Part shown: piece after piece, positions 35,533-46,021 of the stretch
Numbering within the stretch: position 1 is the first letter of the stretch
How the letters are laid out: every line of letters begins with the position of its first letter
Source of the DNA: Oscillospiraceae bacterium
Lineage (GTDB): Bacteria; Bacillota; Clostridia; Oscillospirales; Ruminococcaceae
Reading direction: 5' to 3'
Assembly (NCBI GenBank): GCA_017462785.1
Contig: JAFTQJ010000037.1
Location: forward strand, 1-61,930
DNA: 61,930 bases
Notes under the pieces: model-generated
Database searches by the model: none
Seen by the model: only the letters and a program-made list of their open reading frames with translations
Told to the model about the DNA's origin: nothing
Made by a program: the position numbers and the translations under genes

Positions 35533-38500
35533 TTAGCGTTGGCTGCTCTGCCGCCGCTTCAGTCCGATTGTTCCGGCTACGCCCACAAGCATCATCATCA
35601 TGCCTGCGATGTAGTACCATCTGGTACCGGTGCCGCCGGTGCTTGGGAGAGTCACTCCCGTGTCAGGTTTCTTCGTGTTGTCAATGGTGATCACTGCTTC
35701 GCCGTTGATCGGCTCCAATGCATTGATCCAGTACCTCGAATCGACATCGCCGTCCACATACAGATAGCTTGTATCGTAGCTTGCGGCTTCATCGAACACT
35801 TCCTCGACCCAGTACAGGTATACCTTACCATTCGGATCGTAGACAGGGAGTTCAACTGTTGTTTCCCAGTAGTTCGTGCCATCCTTGGAACTCAGTTCTA
35901 ATGTCTCTACCAGCTCACCGGAATTGACTGCTGCCGGTGCAATGCCCGTGCTTGCAGCAAGCGGATTTGTGCTGAAAAGGGAGGAGGCGGTGAGGGAGGA
36001 TGTGGATTCAGTCTGTCTTACATGTATCTGGAGTTGAAAGTTCGATGATAGATCGCCGTATACATAAATATTATTAGAATAATTAGCAAATGAAGTGGTA
36101 TTCGATGATACATCAACTGTTCCAGTATCACCACTGAAGGTAAAGCTACCCCAATTATTGCCCGGTGCAGATATGGCGGCGTTATATCCTCCTGTCTTTG
36201 TCAATACATATTTTACAGGCACAAGATCCTTTAGAATCTTATCATTTTTAATATTACCAATTTGATAACTATCCCAACTTCCTGAACCGGTCATATGAAT
36301 TGTAATTATACCTGCAGAAGAATTATACTCATAGAGGTATTTTCTGTCACCATTGCTCGCATCAACAATCGTACCTACAATCGGTTTTTCAACAATTTTT
36401 ACACTTACAGAACATTTTACTTCATTATCTCTTGTGACAACAATTGTTCCAGTACCAATCTTTTCGCCTGTCACAGTAACCTGATTACCTTCAGTGGGTG
36501 TAATTTGTACTGTTGCACCATTCGCAGATGTAAAACTCCATTCAAATTCTCCATACTGTTTGTAAACACTCAGGTTGATTGAAGATTCTTCTGTGATTTC
36601 GATGGTTTGATTTTCAGTAACTTCAACGAACTTCTCACCATCCCATTTTGTAATCACAAATGTGCTTGGTGGAACAATATTAATTTCCTGCTTCGTTGTA
36701 ATTCCTTCATACGTTGTTTGAACAGTCACAGTGCCTATGCCTTTGACAGTCAGCTGATTGCCGTTAAGGGTAATCTTTTCCGCATCAATCGTGCTGGAAG
36801 CGATCTTGAATTCCACATTCTCAGCCGGAACTTCGACGCCATTGTAGTATGCGACTAATGTTCCATCGGCTTCAGCTTCAAGCTCATAGGGTTTATCGTC
36901 GCTGTCAAGCTGAATTCTCAGTGCGGTTACATTGACATTGATTGTTTGGGCTGTGCCCTTGTCATCCGTCACTTCAACTGTTGCTTTACCGTAGCTTTCG
37001 CCTTTAACACTAAGGATACCATCTTCGTTGAGTCTGTAAACTGCATACTCGCCGTCGTAACTGCCGGAAGATGTAATTGTAAAAGGTTCTCCGCCGCCCT
37101 CAGTAATCTTTGCTTTTGTAATCGTCCTGTTTGCATCAACGTTCACTGTTTCACCAACACTAACCGCACAATCAGTCACATGGAAAATCAGATCCTGATT
37201 TGTGGCAATGCTGTCCTTGCTGTCAATTGCAAGCCGATAGATATTGACCTTGATCTTCTTGTCGCTCGGCGGTTCGATCATTTCGCCCTGATCGCTCTTC
37301 CAGCGTTTGATCAGCCGCAGTGTGATATGCATGGTATTTGTGATAAACAGTGTATCCGTTTTACCATTAAGGTTTGCTTCGACAAGCTCGTTATCGTACT
37401 TCACCTGATAAGCCTTCATTTCCTTTTCCACTGCCTTGTAATAGTAGGGATTTCCGGCAATGTCCTCAGCTTTCAGTCCGGTATACTCATATGTCCAGAC
37501 GTTCGAGCTAAGTCCGGTCTTATTCAGTGTGTAGTCGGTTTCTGCCTGCAGTTCTTCCCAGTTTTCCTTGTCCGTACTACGGAACAATACCACATCGAAG
37601 CCTGCTCGCTTGTCCTCATGACCTTCATCATTCACCCACGTTTTCTGAACTTCGAGGGAAGTTTCCTTGAGCACACGCTTATTGACTGCGGTCATTGGCG
37701 TGCCGCTGCCGATGGTCTGACCATCATTATTCTTGTAGGATACCTGCCAGCCGTCCGGAACAGTGGATTCCTCGATATAGTACTTAGCATTTGCGTCATT
37801 GTCCGTGATGTCGAATGCACCGATCCAGTTGTTTTCGGGGGTGAGGGTGATGGTGCCGACCTTTGTTGTCGGGTGGTAGTACTTGTTGATTGCTTCTGCA
37901 AATACTGCTGCAACACTCTTAACACCTTCAATATTAAAATGGCAACCATCATAAATGCCAGTCTTCTTGTTTACAGCCTTGTTCACATCAACGTAAATCG
38001 CAATGTAACCCTCAGCATTCAATTCGGTGACAACGGTTTTAACATAATTGTTATAAGTGTCAATCAAGCCATTTACATATTCCTCTGTTTTCGCTCTGTC
38101 AGACGTGTCTACCTCTGATGAGTATCCGCTTAGCCAATTATCCTTATACACTTTATTTCCATAATACTCTGTGAAATCATCTGTATAATTCAAATACGGA
38201 ATACTACCAATAAATATAGGTTTCGTCTTTAACAGTTCTTCAGAAGCGAGTGCCTTAATATTTGCTTTCAGATCTTCGCTTACCCCGCTTCCACTATTGT
38301 ATTGATCATAAACAGCACCATCTCCATAAGGCACCTTATGCAGAATATTATTTGTTCCAAGAATGATCGTCACAACCGTGTCATCTGCACTTACTGATTT
38401 TCCGACAAGCCAATCAATCTCTTCACCGCCTTGGCTGGTGTTATCAATTGCCACACTTGGGAAACTTCCGTATGCAGCACTCTTGAGCATAGTACCAATA

Positions 38501-41500
38501 TAAGCATCGGACGCATATGTTGCACTATTTTCATTGTAACCAGAACCAATTGTCAGCGAATCACCAAACGCCTGAATCTTAAATGTTTCCGGAACAGTCG
38601 AAACTTCCTTCAGCACATCCAGCGTAATCTCTGTTTCCTTCAGCTGATCTGCTGGAATCAGATTGTTGGATTCATCCACCCACTGTTTCTGAACAACAAC
38701 TGCCTTGCGAGTGTTTTCAATGTCGATCACCGTCTTGTAAAGGGTCTGTTCTGTAATGTCATAAACTGCGGCGTACCTTGCTCTTTCAGCAACCGTGCTT
38801 CCGGTTTCCAGAACATAGTAGTAATACTGCTTCTGGCTGCTGTTCTGCATCGGCAGACCCGTCCATGTACATGTCCAGTCATTCTCTGCATTCAGCACAT
38901 AGTCCTGATACTGTTGTTTGTCATCCTTGCTCATCGGCTTCATTACAGGTGCAGTACCGGCACCATACTGAGAGCTGAGGACCTTAAACCATGTATCTTC
39001 GGGAAGCTTGGTGGTTGTTTGGAACAATGTCACCTTAATGGAGTCGTTTACATGCATTTCCTTGCCGTCGCTCCAGCTCTTGTTCACTGTAACTGCCGCT
39101 TCTGTCGGAACGGTGTTCTTGTTCGACACGGTAATTTCACCTGTCTGACCGTTCAGATTGAATACGCAGCTGATTACATAGGTATCCAGAGAGCTGGTCG
39201 AGCTTTCCTCGGCTCTGAATCCACCTTTGAACTTGCTCAGATCTGCGTCAGCCGGAAGCATGTTAGTAATGTCACATGTCCAGTGATTCGATGCGGTCAG
39301 CTCAACGCCCGCAAAAAGCGGATCAGAAGTCAGTTGACCGTCAAATCCAATCTCCAGACCTTCTTCACTCAGACCATAGATGTCTACGAGGATCTTGCTG
39401 ACCGGAATGCTCTTCATCGGCTGGTTTGCCGAATCGACCCAAGTCTTTTTCAGCATAAGCTGGTAGGAGTTGCTGACAGCGATCACCGTGTCCGCACTTG
39501 CTGCATTTCCGACATAGGTCGGCAGGTAGCTGCCTGCGGTGCCGGCTTCGGATTTGTAAACACCATCCTCATCCAGCGTATAGGTCACATCACCGATCGT
39601 ATAAGCGGTTTCCTTGATGTAGTAGTAGATCTGCTTGCCATTTCTGCCGTTCGGGAGATCCTTCCATACCTTGGCATTGGATTCTGCACCAACTTCAATG
39701 GTCTGCACTGCGGAGAAATTCTCGTCCATGATACCAAGCTCTGCTGCATCAGCAAGATGTACATCAGCCGGCATTCCGGAAGATACCTTAGTTTCCGACC
39801 AGTAGAGTTCCACGGTGATAGCAGAGCCTTCGGTTGGATCAACGGGATTCACCCATTTCTTGTTAACACCAATGTCGATCAGTTCATTGTTGGGGATCTC
39901 AATGTTATCGCCCTGTCGAATTCGCAGAACATCCTGTGTTTCCACGCCCTCCGGCAGTTGTCCGACATTGCTGTTGTATACGAAATACTTCGTAGGTTCA
40001 AAGTTTTCAAGGAATACTGCGTAATCCTTGCTGTTGTAAGTGGTCGTGCCGTTATTCAGGTACGCTGTAATCAGCGACTTGAACGCATCATTTTCGAGTG
40101 CTGCTTCCACGACGGGGTCGTTTCCTGTATCGGGTACAAGATCCAGATTGGAGCCTTCATATTCGCTGGGAACGGAAATTTCCACCAATTTGTAAAGAAC
40201 ATCCTTTTCGAGAGAAACGGGATATGCCCTTTCAACAGGAATTTCCATTGCACCGTCTGTGATTCTGGTACCATCTGCACCTGTTTCCATCCATGTGATC
40301 TTCTGGTTTTCTTCATCAATGCTCTTTGCATAGAACCACTGACCGTTTTCATACTTCGCCAGCAGGAACACTGCCTTCAGATCATTGATGGTATAGTCAC
40401 CGGTTCTCACCTTGACGATGGAGGGGAGTACATCAGTTGCGGTCGTACCGCTGGAATCGAAGAATTTGTAGTCATTCTTCTCTGCCTTATGCGAAGCGGA
40501 CGCACTTTCTGTTTTCAGACTTGCCTCATTCTTAAAGGTGATCTGATCGCCGCCGGGAATCGGCAGACCGGAAGTCATTGTCACATATCTGCCGTTAACA
40601 CGAGTCGTACTCTTACAGCCCTTCTGAACCGAAGGCGTATTCGCATTTGCGATCAGGGAGTAATTGTACTCAACAACAATATGTGTTTCATCGGGAATCG
40701 TCAGCTCCATGAGTGCCGCACCGGTGGAAAGCTCGCTGCCGGATGTAAAGGTCAGTGTATACTGGTTGACCGGCAGAGGCTTCTTGCTTCCGTTGGCATC
40801 GACAGTGTAAAGCTTGACATTGCTCATCAGAACATCTACAAGATTGCTGCCCTCAAATTTTCCATAGTGCTGATCAATGTAGCTCACTGTTGAAAACAGG
40901 TCGGTAATGTCGATCGTGCTGCCAGTGGAAAGATTCTTGCCCTCGGGGTTAATGTCCAGACTGAATATGAATTCGCCGGACAGTGCGGTTTCCGTGCAGG
41001 CTTTGGTGATGAGGGGGGCACCTTGTTTGTTGATGATTTTGAGATATGCTTCATCAGTTTTACCAGTGGGAGAACCTACATACTTTCCATCCTCTTTCAA
41101 TGCATCATATCGCTCCGCATTATTTTTTACTGTGTAACTGCCCCAAGCAAGCTTAGCTTCCAGATCTTCACACTTAATTTTTGTGCTATACACATATTGC
41201 GGGGGTGGTGCACTTGTTAGATTGGGTCTTCCGAAATAAATTTCACCTGTTTCGTCGTTATAGTAATAAGAACTCTGAATTGATTCATTTCTTTCTTCAT
41301 CTGTAAGATTGCCGCCCATTTCCTTGGTAGCAGAAATATACGACCATTTCCAAAGTGTTTCTTCTGTTACCTCTCGTAATGTATTGGCACCCGAACTTAC
41401 AGTGTATCCCAACTCGGTAAACTCGTTATGCCTTTTGCTATTCCAGATAATGCACGGTCCAAGATAATATCCTTCTTTTCCAGTTTCAACATCACTATTT

Positions 41501-44500
41501 AATGTAGGATCAATGGGAGTAAGTTCATCAACATATCCTCCCCATTTAAGCGTTTTCTCGACGGCACCATACTTTTCATTTTCAATTAAAGTAAAACCAT
41601 CCTCAAGAGTATCAACAACTGGTGATGCCTTTACAAAATCCATAGACTCAAATTCAACCAGCCAATTGAAGACATAGTAATACTCATCATCGATTTTCTT
41701 TTTGTAAGGCGAATTTTCTGCCAAAAAGTCTTCCTTATCGATGGATGTCACCACTTCTCCATCAGCATTAATAATCTTCTTTGTAATACCGATAGATTCT
41801 TTGAATGTGTTGCTAACTGACAGTAAACCAGTACCATTTCGGGATTCTGTTGTTATGTTATAAACACCATTTTTTGTTTTAAACATATTTTCTTCGGAAA
41901 GAATCTCACATGGTTTTCCATCAAAAGAGGTGTAACCTGTTTCGACTAATTGATAGTAATACGGTTGAACGTCGCACTCTCCATTAGTCAAAATAGTAAC
42001 CTTGCTATCAGGTAGTCCTACAATTTTGCCATATTCCCAAGTTGTAACATCAACAAGCTTAGTCGCTGACGTATAAGGGTTAGTCTGATACATCTTGCTT
42101 GTTGTAACCAGACTGTTATCTGGCTTAATTTCAATCGTAACAACCGGGTCACTTTCTCCTGATTTGCTAAAATTACCCTCTGCATCAATTAGACCATGAA
42201 CATCATTCCATTCGCCATCTTCGCCAAGTTTTTGCTGCAATTTGACAATAACGCTGCGAGGTCTATTATTTTCAACAAAAGCAGCATCGTCCACCCACTT
42301 CTTCTGTGGTGTGATTTCAACTGTAGTTGCAGGATTAAAAGTATTAGTAATTGTAAGCGTTCCGGCATTGCCGATTTCAGAATTACCAGAACCCGTGATT
42401 GTGTAATACCCTTCTTCCGTTGTTGCGAACTGCGAAACATTGCCTGTAAAGCGATACTCTGTACGATCCTTCACATAACCGATCTCCAGTAACTTGTAGG
42501 TGTACTTTGTGACCGTGCCGTCTGCTGCGACCGCCTGATTGGGCAGCTCTGTGAAATCAAACTGCCAGTTGTTGTCAGAATTCAGATACCGTTCGTCACC
42601 ATAATCCTGCCATGTGCCGTCAGCCTGCTTCTGCTGAAGCTGCACGATGATCTGTGCCGGACGATTGTCGATAAACTGCTCGCTTTCATCACCGTTCCAA
42701 ACCTTCTGACCGGTTATTGTGTAATCAGAAGTTTTGTAGAATGTGTTCTTAACAGTCTGGTCATTGTTTGTGTAGCCAATGGTATAATAGCCATTGTCAA
42801 CGATAAACTTACCATTTCCGTTGGCATCAAAAATTGTGGTAATTTCAGTATCTTTGTACCTTGCACTGATTTCACGAATACGGTAATTATAGGTTCTTAT
42901 GTTTCCATTGGCATCCAGATATGCAGCCGGAAGATCGTTCCATGCTGCCGCCTGCCAGTTAGTATCAGGAGTCAGCACCTGATTTGCAATCACCGCACCA
43001 TCCGTGGTTTCATTTGTATCAAACACATAGCTGTTGCCGGTGCCGATCTTGACGGGATACCAGTTTGTCCAGTCAGTACTATACTGAAGCTGAACAGTAA
43101 CAATATCAAAATCAGTTCCGCTGCCTTCATTTGCCCACTGCTTTTGGGGAGTCATCTGTTTCTCAGCGTAGAACGTATTGGTACAACTCAAGGAATTGCC
43201 AGAGCAATTATAAGTCGCATAATAGAAGCCGTCCGCTGTTCGGATCACATTATTTTCCAGCAGATTGCCGCTTGCGTCCACTTCCAGAATTCTGTAACTG
43301 TACTGGACCATAGTGCCCTGTGTACCATCTGCATTTGCCTTAGCAACTTCCTTTGGCAGTCCTGTCAGCTGGAGCTTCCACTGATTTTCGTTATTAAGCG
43401 TAATCAGATAATCCGGTGCACCGTCATAGCCATCGCTGCCGTATAACAGATAGTTCTCTCCTGAACCCCTGACTGTACGCCATTCGCTGTCAACATTGGT
43501 CTGATACTGCAACTTGAAATATGCATTTGCAGGGCGTACTGTGCTGTTGTCACTGTTCCAGTTCTTCTGTACATTTGCGTCCATTTTGTTGAACACTTCG
43601 GGATTGGTCTTATTGAACGTATAGCTCGGATTCGGACCAACCACACCTGCAAACCCAGAACCGTTTGAGAACTTGTACTCGCCGTATTCCTTACCTGCGT
43701 TGATCGTTGCAGTGGTAGCATAATTGATGCTTACATAGTTGTAACCAGCGGCATCCATCTTCGGGCTGAATACAATTTCAAAGCCTGTCTTGGTGTCGTT
43801 CGGAATCACAACATAATCAACATTCTCGTTTGTGAATGTGTACACATCACCATTCTTCGTATAATCATCAGCTGTACCACGAACCAGTGTTGTGGACTGA
43901 CCATATTCGGTCACTCTTGCGGAAAGTGAAATTGCATTGAGCTGTGCATCGGTCATGCTATGGGATGCATTCGTCCGATCCACACTCATTTTATCCGAAT
44001 AAACAGTTCCTGCAAACTTACCGTCACGAACGATATTCGCTGTCCAGTTCAGAGTCTTTGTCACCGCACCGCTGGTTGCAGCCGAACCGTAATTAGAACT
44101 GCTCAGATACTTTTGGAGAGTATTGCGTACTTCATAACTCTGAGGATGTGTTTTTTCATGTCCCTTGTTATCGCTAACAGTATTGGACATTGTTGCTGTT
44201 GTATTTTCCTGAACAGACATATCTGCTTCTGTTGTATACTTCAACTGAAGCCATCCAGAATAATCACTTGTAATTGTCAGCTTATTGCCATCAAGCGTAT
44301 ATGTCACATGGCTCGGATTGATCTGAATATTCAAGCCCTCAATTGCAAACGCATCGTCAATCAGCTCATATCCCTTCAACGAACGATTGTTGGAAGAATT
44401 GGCTGTGATCGTCCAATTGATCTTGTGAGAATCCCTGTCATATGAACTGGTCTTATCGAGAGAATACATATCCGATTCGCTCTTGTAATCAACAGAACCA

Positions 44501-45987
44501 GTTGTTTCAGCAGCAGGTTTTGTTGTTTCGCTGCCAATCGTCGGAACATCGGACGGATAATAAAGCTTAGCAGGGTTTTTCACAGTAATTGTGCCATTTG
44601 CATCCTTTTGTCCGACAACCGGTGCACGGTACTTAATTGTAACCTGCTTTGCATTGCCAACTCCGGAAAGTGTCCATTCACCAGTATCATTACCTATACT
44701 GCCGGCAGGAGAAACAACGATCGCTCCCACTGCGTCTTCCAGCATTTCGTCACTGATGACATACCCGTCAAGACTAACACCATATTCATTGTTGATGGTG
44801 ATCGTCCAGTCAATCTGATTACCGTATCCCTCCGGACTGGTATCGGTTTCATAGTCCGGTTTACCGGTTTTTCCAATTGAAAACGGAGCCTTGTAAAAGT
44901 TGGCTGTGACCTTTGCAGAAGTGGAAGAGCCATCTTGTTCATTCTTTAATATGACTTCATTCTCCCTATCAGAACCCTTCAGCTGTGCTTCTGTAATATC
45001 CGTTTTATACGTCACAAAAATAAACTGTGCCGATTTAGATTCTTCTGTAAAATTAATCGTTGTACCATTGAAGGATGCAGCAGATTCAGGGGAAATGGTA
45101 ACATCCTTTGCATTGGCGAGCATCCGGTCGGACATGGTATAGCTGCTCAGGTCAAGATTGAACGAATTGTTGACCGTCAGTGTCCATTCGATTGTACCCT
45201 CATACTCATCTACACGGGCAGTCTTGGAAACAGTGGGCTTCTTATCCGGAAATTCCACCGTTATCTTCTGATTTGCGATGTTTATTTCCTGATCACCGGA
45301 TTCGGATTCATCCCTGTCCAGTCTGGCCTTAAACTGCAATGTACCTGTCAACGAACCGTCGCCGGTCGGACGGCAGATATAATTTTCGACATAATCCTCG
45401 GTCAAAGTAAGGTAAACGACACCGTCTTTGACTACATAGGTACCGGAGTCCGCTGTACCGGAATAATTGAAATATGCTTCATCTTGAAGAGTGCCCTCTG
45501 GTGATCCGCCAGGAAAAACAGCTGTCAGATCCGCATTTCCAAGATCCCAGTACAAATGAGGGCCGGCTTTGTATTCATAACCATCTTCGTTGTTTTCTGC
45601 CAGCCACTCACGGATATCCCGTTTAAAAGCATATTCTATAAACACTTCCAAATCCACGGAATCTTCTGTGGTAGTTGCCGATTTAGTGGTAATGGATGGA
45701 TCCTTACCCGTTTCTTTCGTTCCATAGAAAAGTTCTTCTGCACCATAGTTAATGACAGCCGTCCACTGGTCAGCTTGAAGAAGATTAAGTGCACCAGCCG
45801 GATCCGCCATCGCCATCTGTTCCGCCAAATGACTTCTGTCGATCGTCATACTTTCGGCAGGCTGCATCAGGCTCAGAGGAACTGCAAAGGTGACAAGTAT
45901 GGAGAGTGCAAGAACGACTGCAAGATATTTTTTCTGTTTCTTATGATCCAGCAAATAGTTGTTGATCATGTGTCGAAAGTCTTTCAC
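35533..45987 (-). CDS. Giant LPXTG adhesin with Cna-B repeats and an embedded SGNH hydrolase
   Basis: A 3484-residue cell-wall-anchored protein, probably the pilus-tip or ancillary adhesin. In order: signal/TM segment (residues 18-42); about 700 residues of repeated adhesin-like beta domains (pattern IEWTLTVNNSFNLDLSSY); at least ten Cna-B-type repeats with KxWVD starts and NWxxxxxxLP middles; a second adhesin block near 1450-1950; an SGNH/GDSL hydrolase at about 2465-2705 (GDSL with Ser2477, GTNN, DGCH with Asp2680 and His2683); further Cna-B repeats; BID2-like Ig domains near 2980-3150; and LPSTGGTGTRW, TM and basic tail. Translation starts at GTG (45987), with AAGGGGG 7 nt upstream. A single uninterrupted frame spans 10.4 kb. 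Codon composition changes along the gene. Confidence 0.92.
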   Translation of the reverse strand: MKDFRHMINNYLLDHKKQKKYLAVVLALSILVTFAVPLSLMQPAESMTIDRSHLAEQMAMADPAGALNLLQADQWTAVINYGAEELFYGTKETGKDPSITTKSATTTEDSVDLEVFIEYAFKRDIREWLAENNEDGYEYKAGPHLYWDLGNADLTAVFPGGSPEGTLQDEAYFNYSGTADSGTYVVKDGVVYLTLTEDYVENYICRPTGDGSLTGTLQFKARLDRDESESGDQEINIANQKITVEFPDKKPTVSKTARVDEYEGTIEWTLTVNNSFNLDLSSYTMSDRMLANAKDVTISPESAASFNGTTINFTEESKSAQFIFVTYKTDITEAQLKGSDRENEVILKNEQDGSSTSAKVTANFYKAPFSIGKTGKPDYETDTSPEGYGNQIDWTITINNEYGVSLDGYVISDEMLEDAVGAIVVSPAGSIGNDTGEWTLSGVGNAKQVTIKYRAPVVGQKDANGTITVKNPAKLYYPSDVPTIGSETTKPAAETTGSVDYKSESDMYSLDKTSSYDRDSHKINWTITANSSNNRSLKGYELIDDAFAIEGLNIQINPSHVTYTLDGNKLTITSDYSGWLQLKYTTEADMSVQENTTATMSNTVSDNKGHEKTHPQSYEVRNTLQKYLSSSNYGSAATSGAVTKTLNWTANIVRDGKFAGTVYSDKMSVDRTNASHSMTDAQLNAISLSARVTEYGQSTTLVRGTADDYTKNGDVYTFTNENVDYVVIPNDTKTGFEIVFSPKMDAAGYNYVSINYATTATINAGKEYGEYKFSNGSGFAGVVGPNPSYTFNKTNPEVFNKMDANVQKNWNSDNSTVRPANAYFKLQYQTNVDSEWRTVRGSGENYLLYGSDGYDGAPDYLITLNNENQWKLQLTGLPKEVAKANADGTQGTMVQYSYRILEVDASGNLLENNVIRTADGFYYATYNCSGNSLSCTNTFYAEKQMTPQKQWANEGSGTDFDIVTVQLQYSTDWTNWYPVKIGTGNSYVFDTNETTDGAVIANQVLTPDTNWQAAAWNDLPAAYLDANGNIRTYNYRIREISARYKDTEITTIFDANGNGKFIVDNGYYTIGYTNNDQTVKNTFYKTSDYTITGQKVWNGDESEQFIDNRPAQIIVQLQQKQADGTWQDYGDERYLNSDNNWQFDFTELPNQAVAADGTVTKYTYKLLEIGYVKDRTEYRFTGNVSQFATTEEGYYTITGSGNSEIGNAGTLTITNTFNPATTVEITPQKKWVDDAAFVENNRPRSVIVKLQQKLGEDGEWNDVHGLIDAEGNFSKSGESDPVVTIEIKPDNSLVTTSKMYQTNPYTSATKLVDVTTWEYGKIVGLPDSKVTILTNGECDVQPYYYQLVETGYTSFDGKPCEILSEENMFKTKNGVYNITTESRNGTGLLSVSNTFKESIGITKKIINADGEVVTSIDKEDFLAENSPYKKKIDDEYYYVFNWLVEFESMDFVKASPVVDTLEDGFTLIENEKYGAVEKTLKWGGYVDELTPIDPTLNSDVETGKEGYYLGPCIIWNSKRHNEFTELGYTVSSGANTLREVTEETLWKWSYISATKEMGGNLTDEERNESIQSSYYYNDETGEIYFGRPNLTSAPPPQYVYSTKIKCEDLEAKLAWGSYTVKNNAERYDALKEDGKYVGSPTGKTDEAYLKIINKQGAPLITKACTETALSGEFIFSLDINPEGKNLSTGSTIDITDLFSTVSYIDQHYGKFEGSNLVDVLMSNVKLYTVDANGSKKPLPVNQYTLTFTSGSELSTGAALMELTIPDETHIVVEYNYSLIANANTPSVQKGCKSTTRVNGRYVTMTSGLPIPGGDQITFKNEASLKTESASASHKAEKNDYKFFDSSGTTATDVLPSIVKVRTGDYTINDLKAVFLLAKYENGQWFYAKSIDEENQKITWMETGADGTRITDGAMEIPVERAYPVSLEKDVLYKLVEISVPSEYEGSNLDLVPDTGNDPVVEAALENDAFKSLITAYLNNGTTTYNSKDYAVFLENFEPTKYFVYNSNVGQLPEGVETQDVLRIRQGDNIEIPNNELIDIGVNKKWVNPVDPTEGSAITVELYWSETKVSSGMPADVHLADAAELGIMDENFSAVQTIEVGAESNAKVWKDLPNGRNGKQIYYYIKETAYTIGDVTYTLDEDGVYKSEAGTAGSYLPTYVGNAASADTVIAVSNSYQLMLKKTWVDSANQPMKSIPVSKILVDIYGLSEEGLEIGFDGQLTSDPLFAGVELTASNHWTCDITNMLPADADLSKFKGGFRAEESSTSSLDTYVISCVFNLNGQTGEITVSNKNTVPTEAAVTVNKSWSDGKEMHVNDSIKVTLFQTTTKLPEDTWFKVLSSQYGAGTAPVMKPMSKDDKQQYQDYVLNAENDWTCTWTGLPMQNSSQKQYYYYVLETGSTVAERARYAAVYDITEQTLYKTVIDIENTRKAVVVQKQWVDESNNLIPADQLKETEITLDVLKEVSTVPETFKIQAFGDSLTIGSGYNENSATYASDAYIGTMLKSAAYGSFPSVAIDNTSQGGEEIDWLVGKSVSADDTVVTIILGTNNILHKVPYGDGAVYDQYNSGSGVSEDLKANIKALASEELLKTKPIFIGSIPYLNYTDDFTEYYGNKVYKDNWLSGYSSEVDTSDRAKTEEYVNGLIDTYNNYVKTVVTELNAEGYIAIYVDVNKAVNKKTGIYDGCHFNIEGVKSVAAVFAEAINKYYHPTTKVGTITLTPENNWIGAFDITDNDANAKYYIEESTVPDGWQVSYKNNDGQTIGSGTPMTAVNKRVLKETSLEVQKTWVNDEGHEDKRAGFDVVLFRSTDKENWEELQAETDYTLNKTGLSSNVWTYEYTGLKAEDIAGNPYYYKAVEKEMKAYQVKYDNELVEANLNGKTDTLFITNTMHITLRLIKRWKSDQGEMIEPPSDKKIKVNIYRLAIDSKDSIATNQDLIFHVTDCAVSVGETVNVDANRTITKAKITEGGGEPFTITSSGSYDGEYAVYRLNEDGILSVKGESYGKATVEVTDDKGTAQTINVNVTALRIQLDSDDKPYELEAEADGTLVAYYNGVEVPAENVEFKIASSTIDAEKITLNGNQLTVKGIGTVTVQTTYEGITTKQEINIVPPSTFVITKWDGEKFVEVTENQTIEITEESSINLSVYKQYGEFEWSFTSANGATVQITPTEGNQVTVTGEKIGTGTIVVTRDNEVKCSVSVKIVEKPIVGTIVDASNGDRKYLYEYNSSAGIITIHMTGSGSWDSYQIGNIKNDKILKDLVPVKYVLTKTGGYNAAISAPGNNWGSFTFSGDTGTVDVSSNTTSFANYSNNIYVYGDLSSNFQLQIHVRQTESTSSLTASSLFSTNPLAASTGIAPAAVNSGELVETLELSSKDGTNYWETTVELPVYDPNGKVYLYWVEEVFDEAASYDTSYLYVDGDVDSRYWINALEPINGEAVITIDNTKKPDTGVTLPSTGGTGTRWYYIAGMMMMLVGVAGTIGLKRRQSSQR

Positions 45988-46021
45988 GGTATATCCCCCT
46001 TCCTACAAAATAAAAAAAGCA

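Noticed and set aside
38431-40893. 820-codon open frame on the + strand
   Set aside because: Antisense to the giant adhesin; composition is rich in Cys, His and Ile as expected of a shadow frame.
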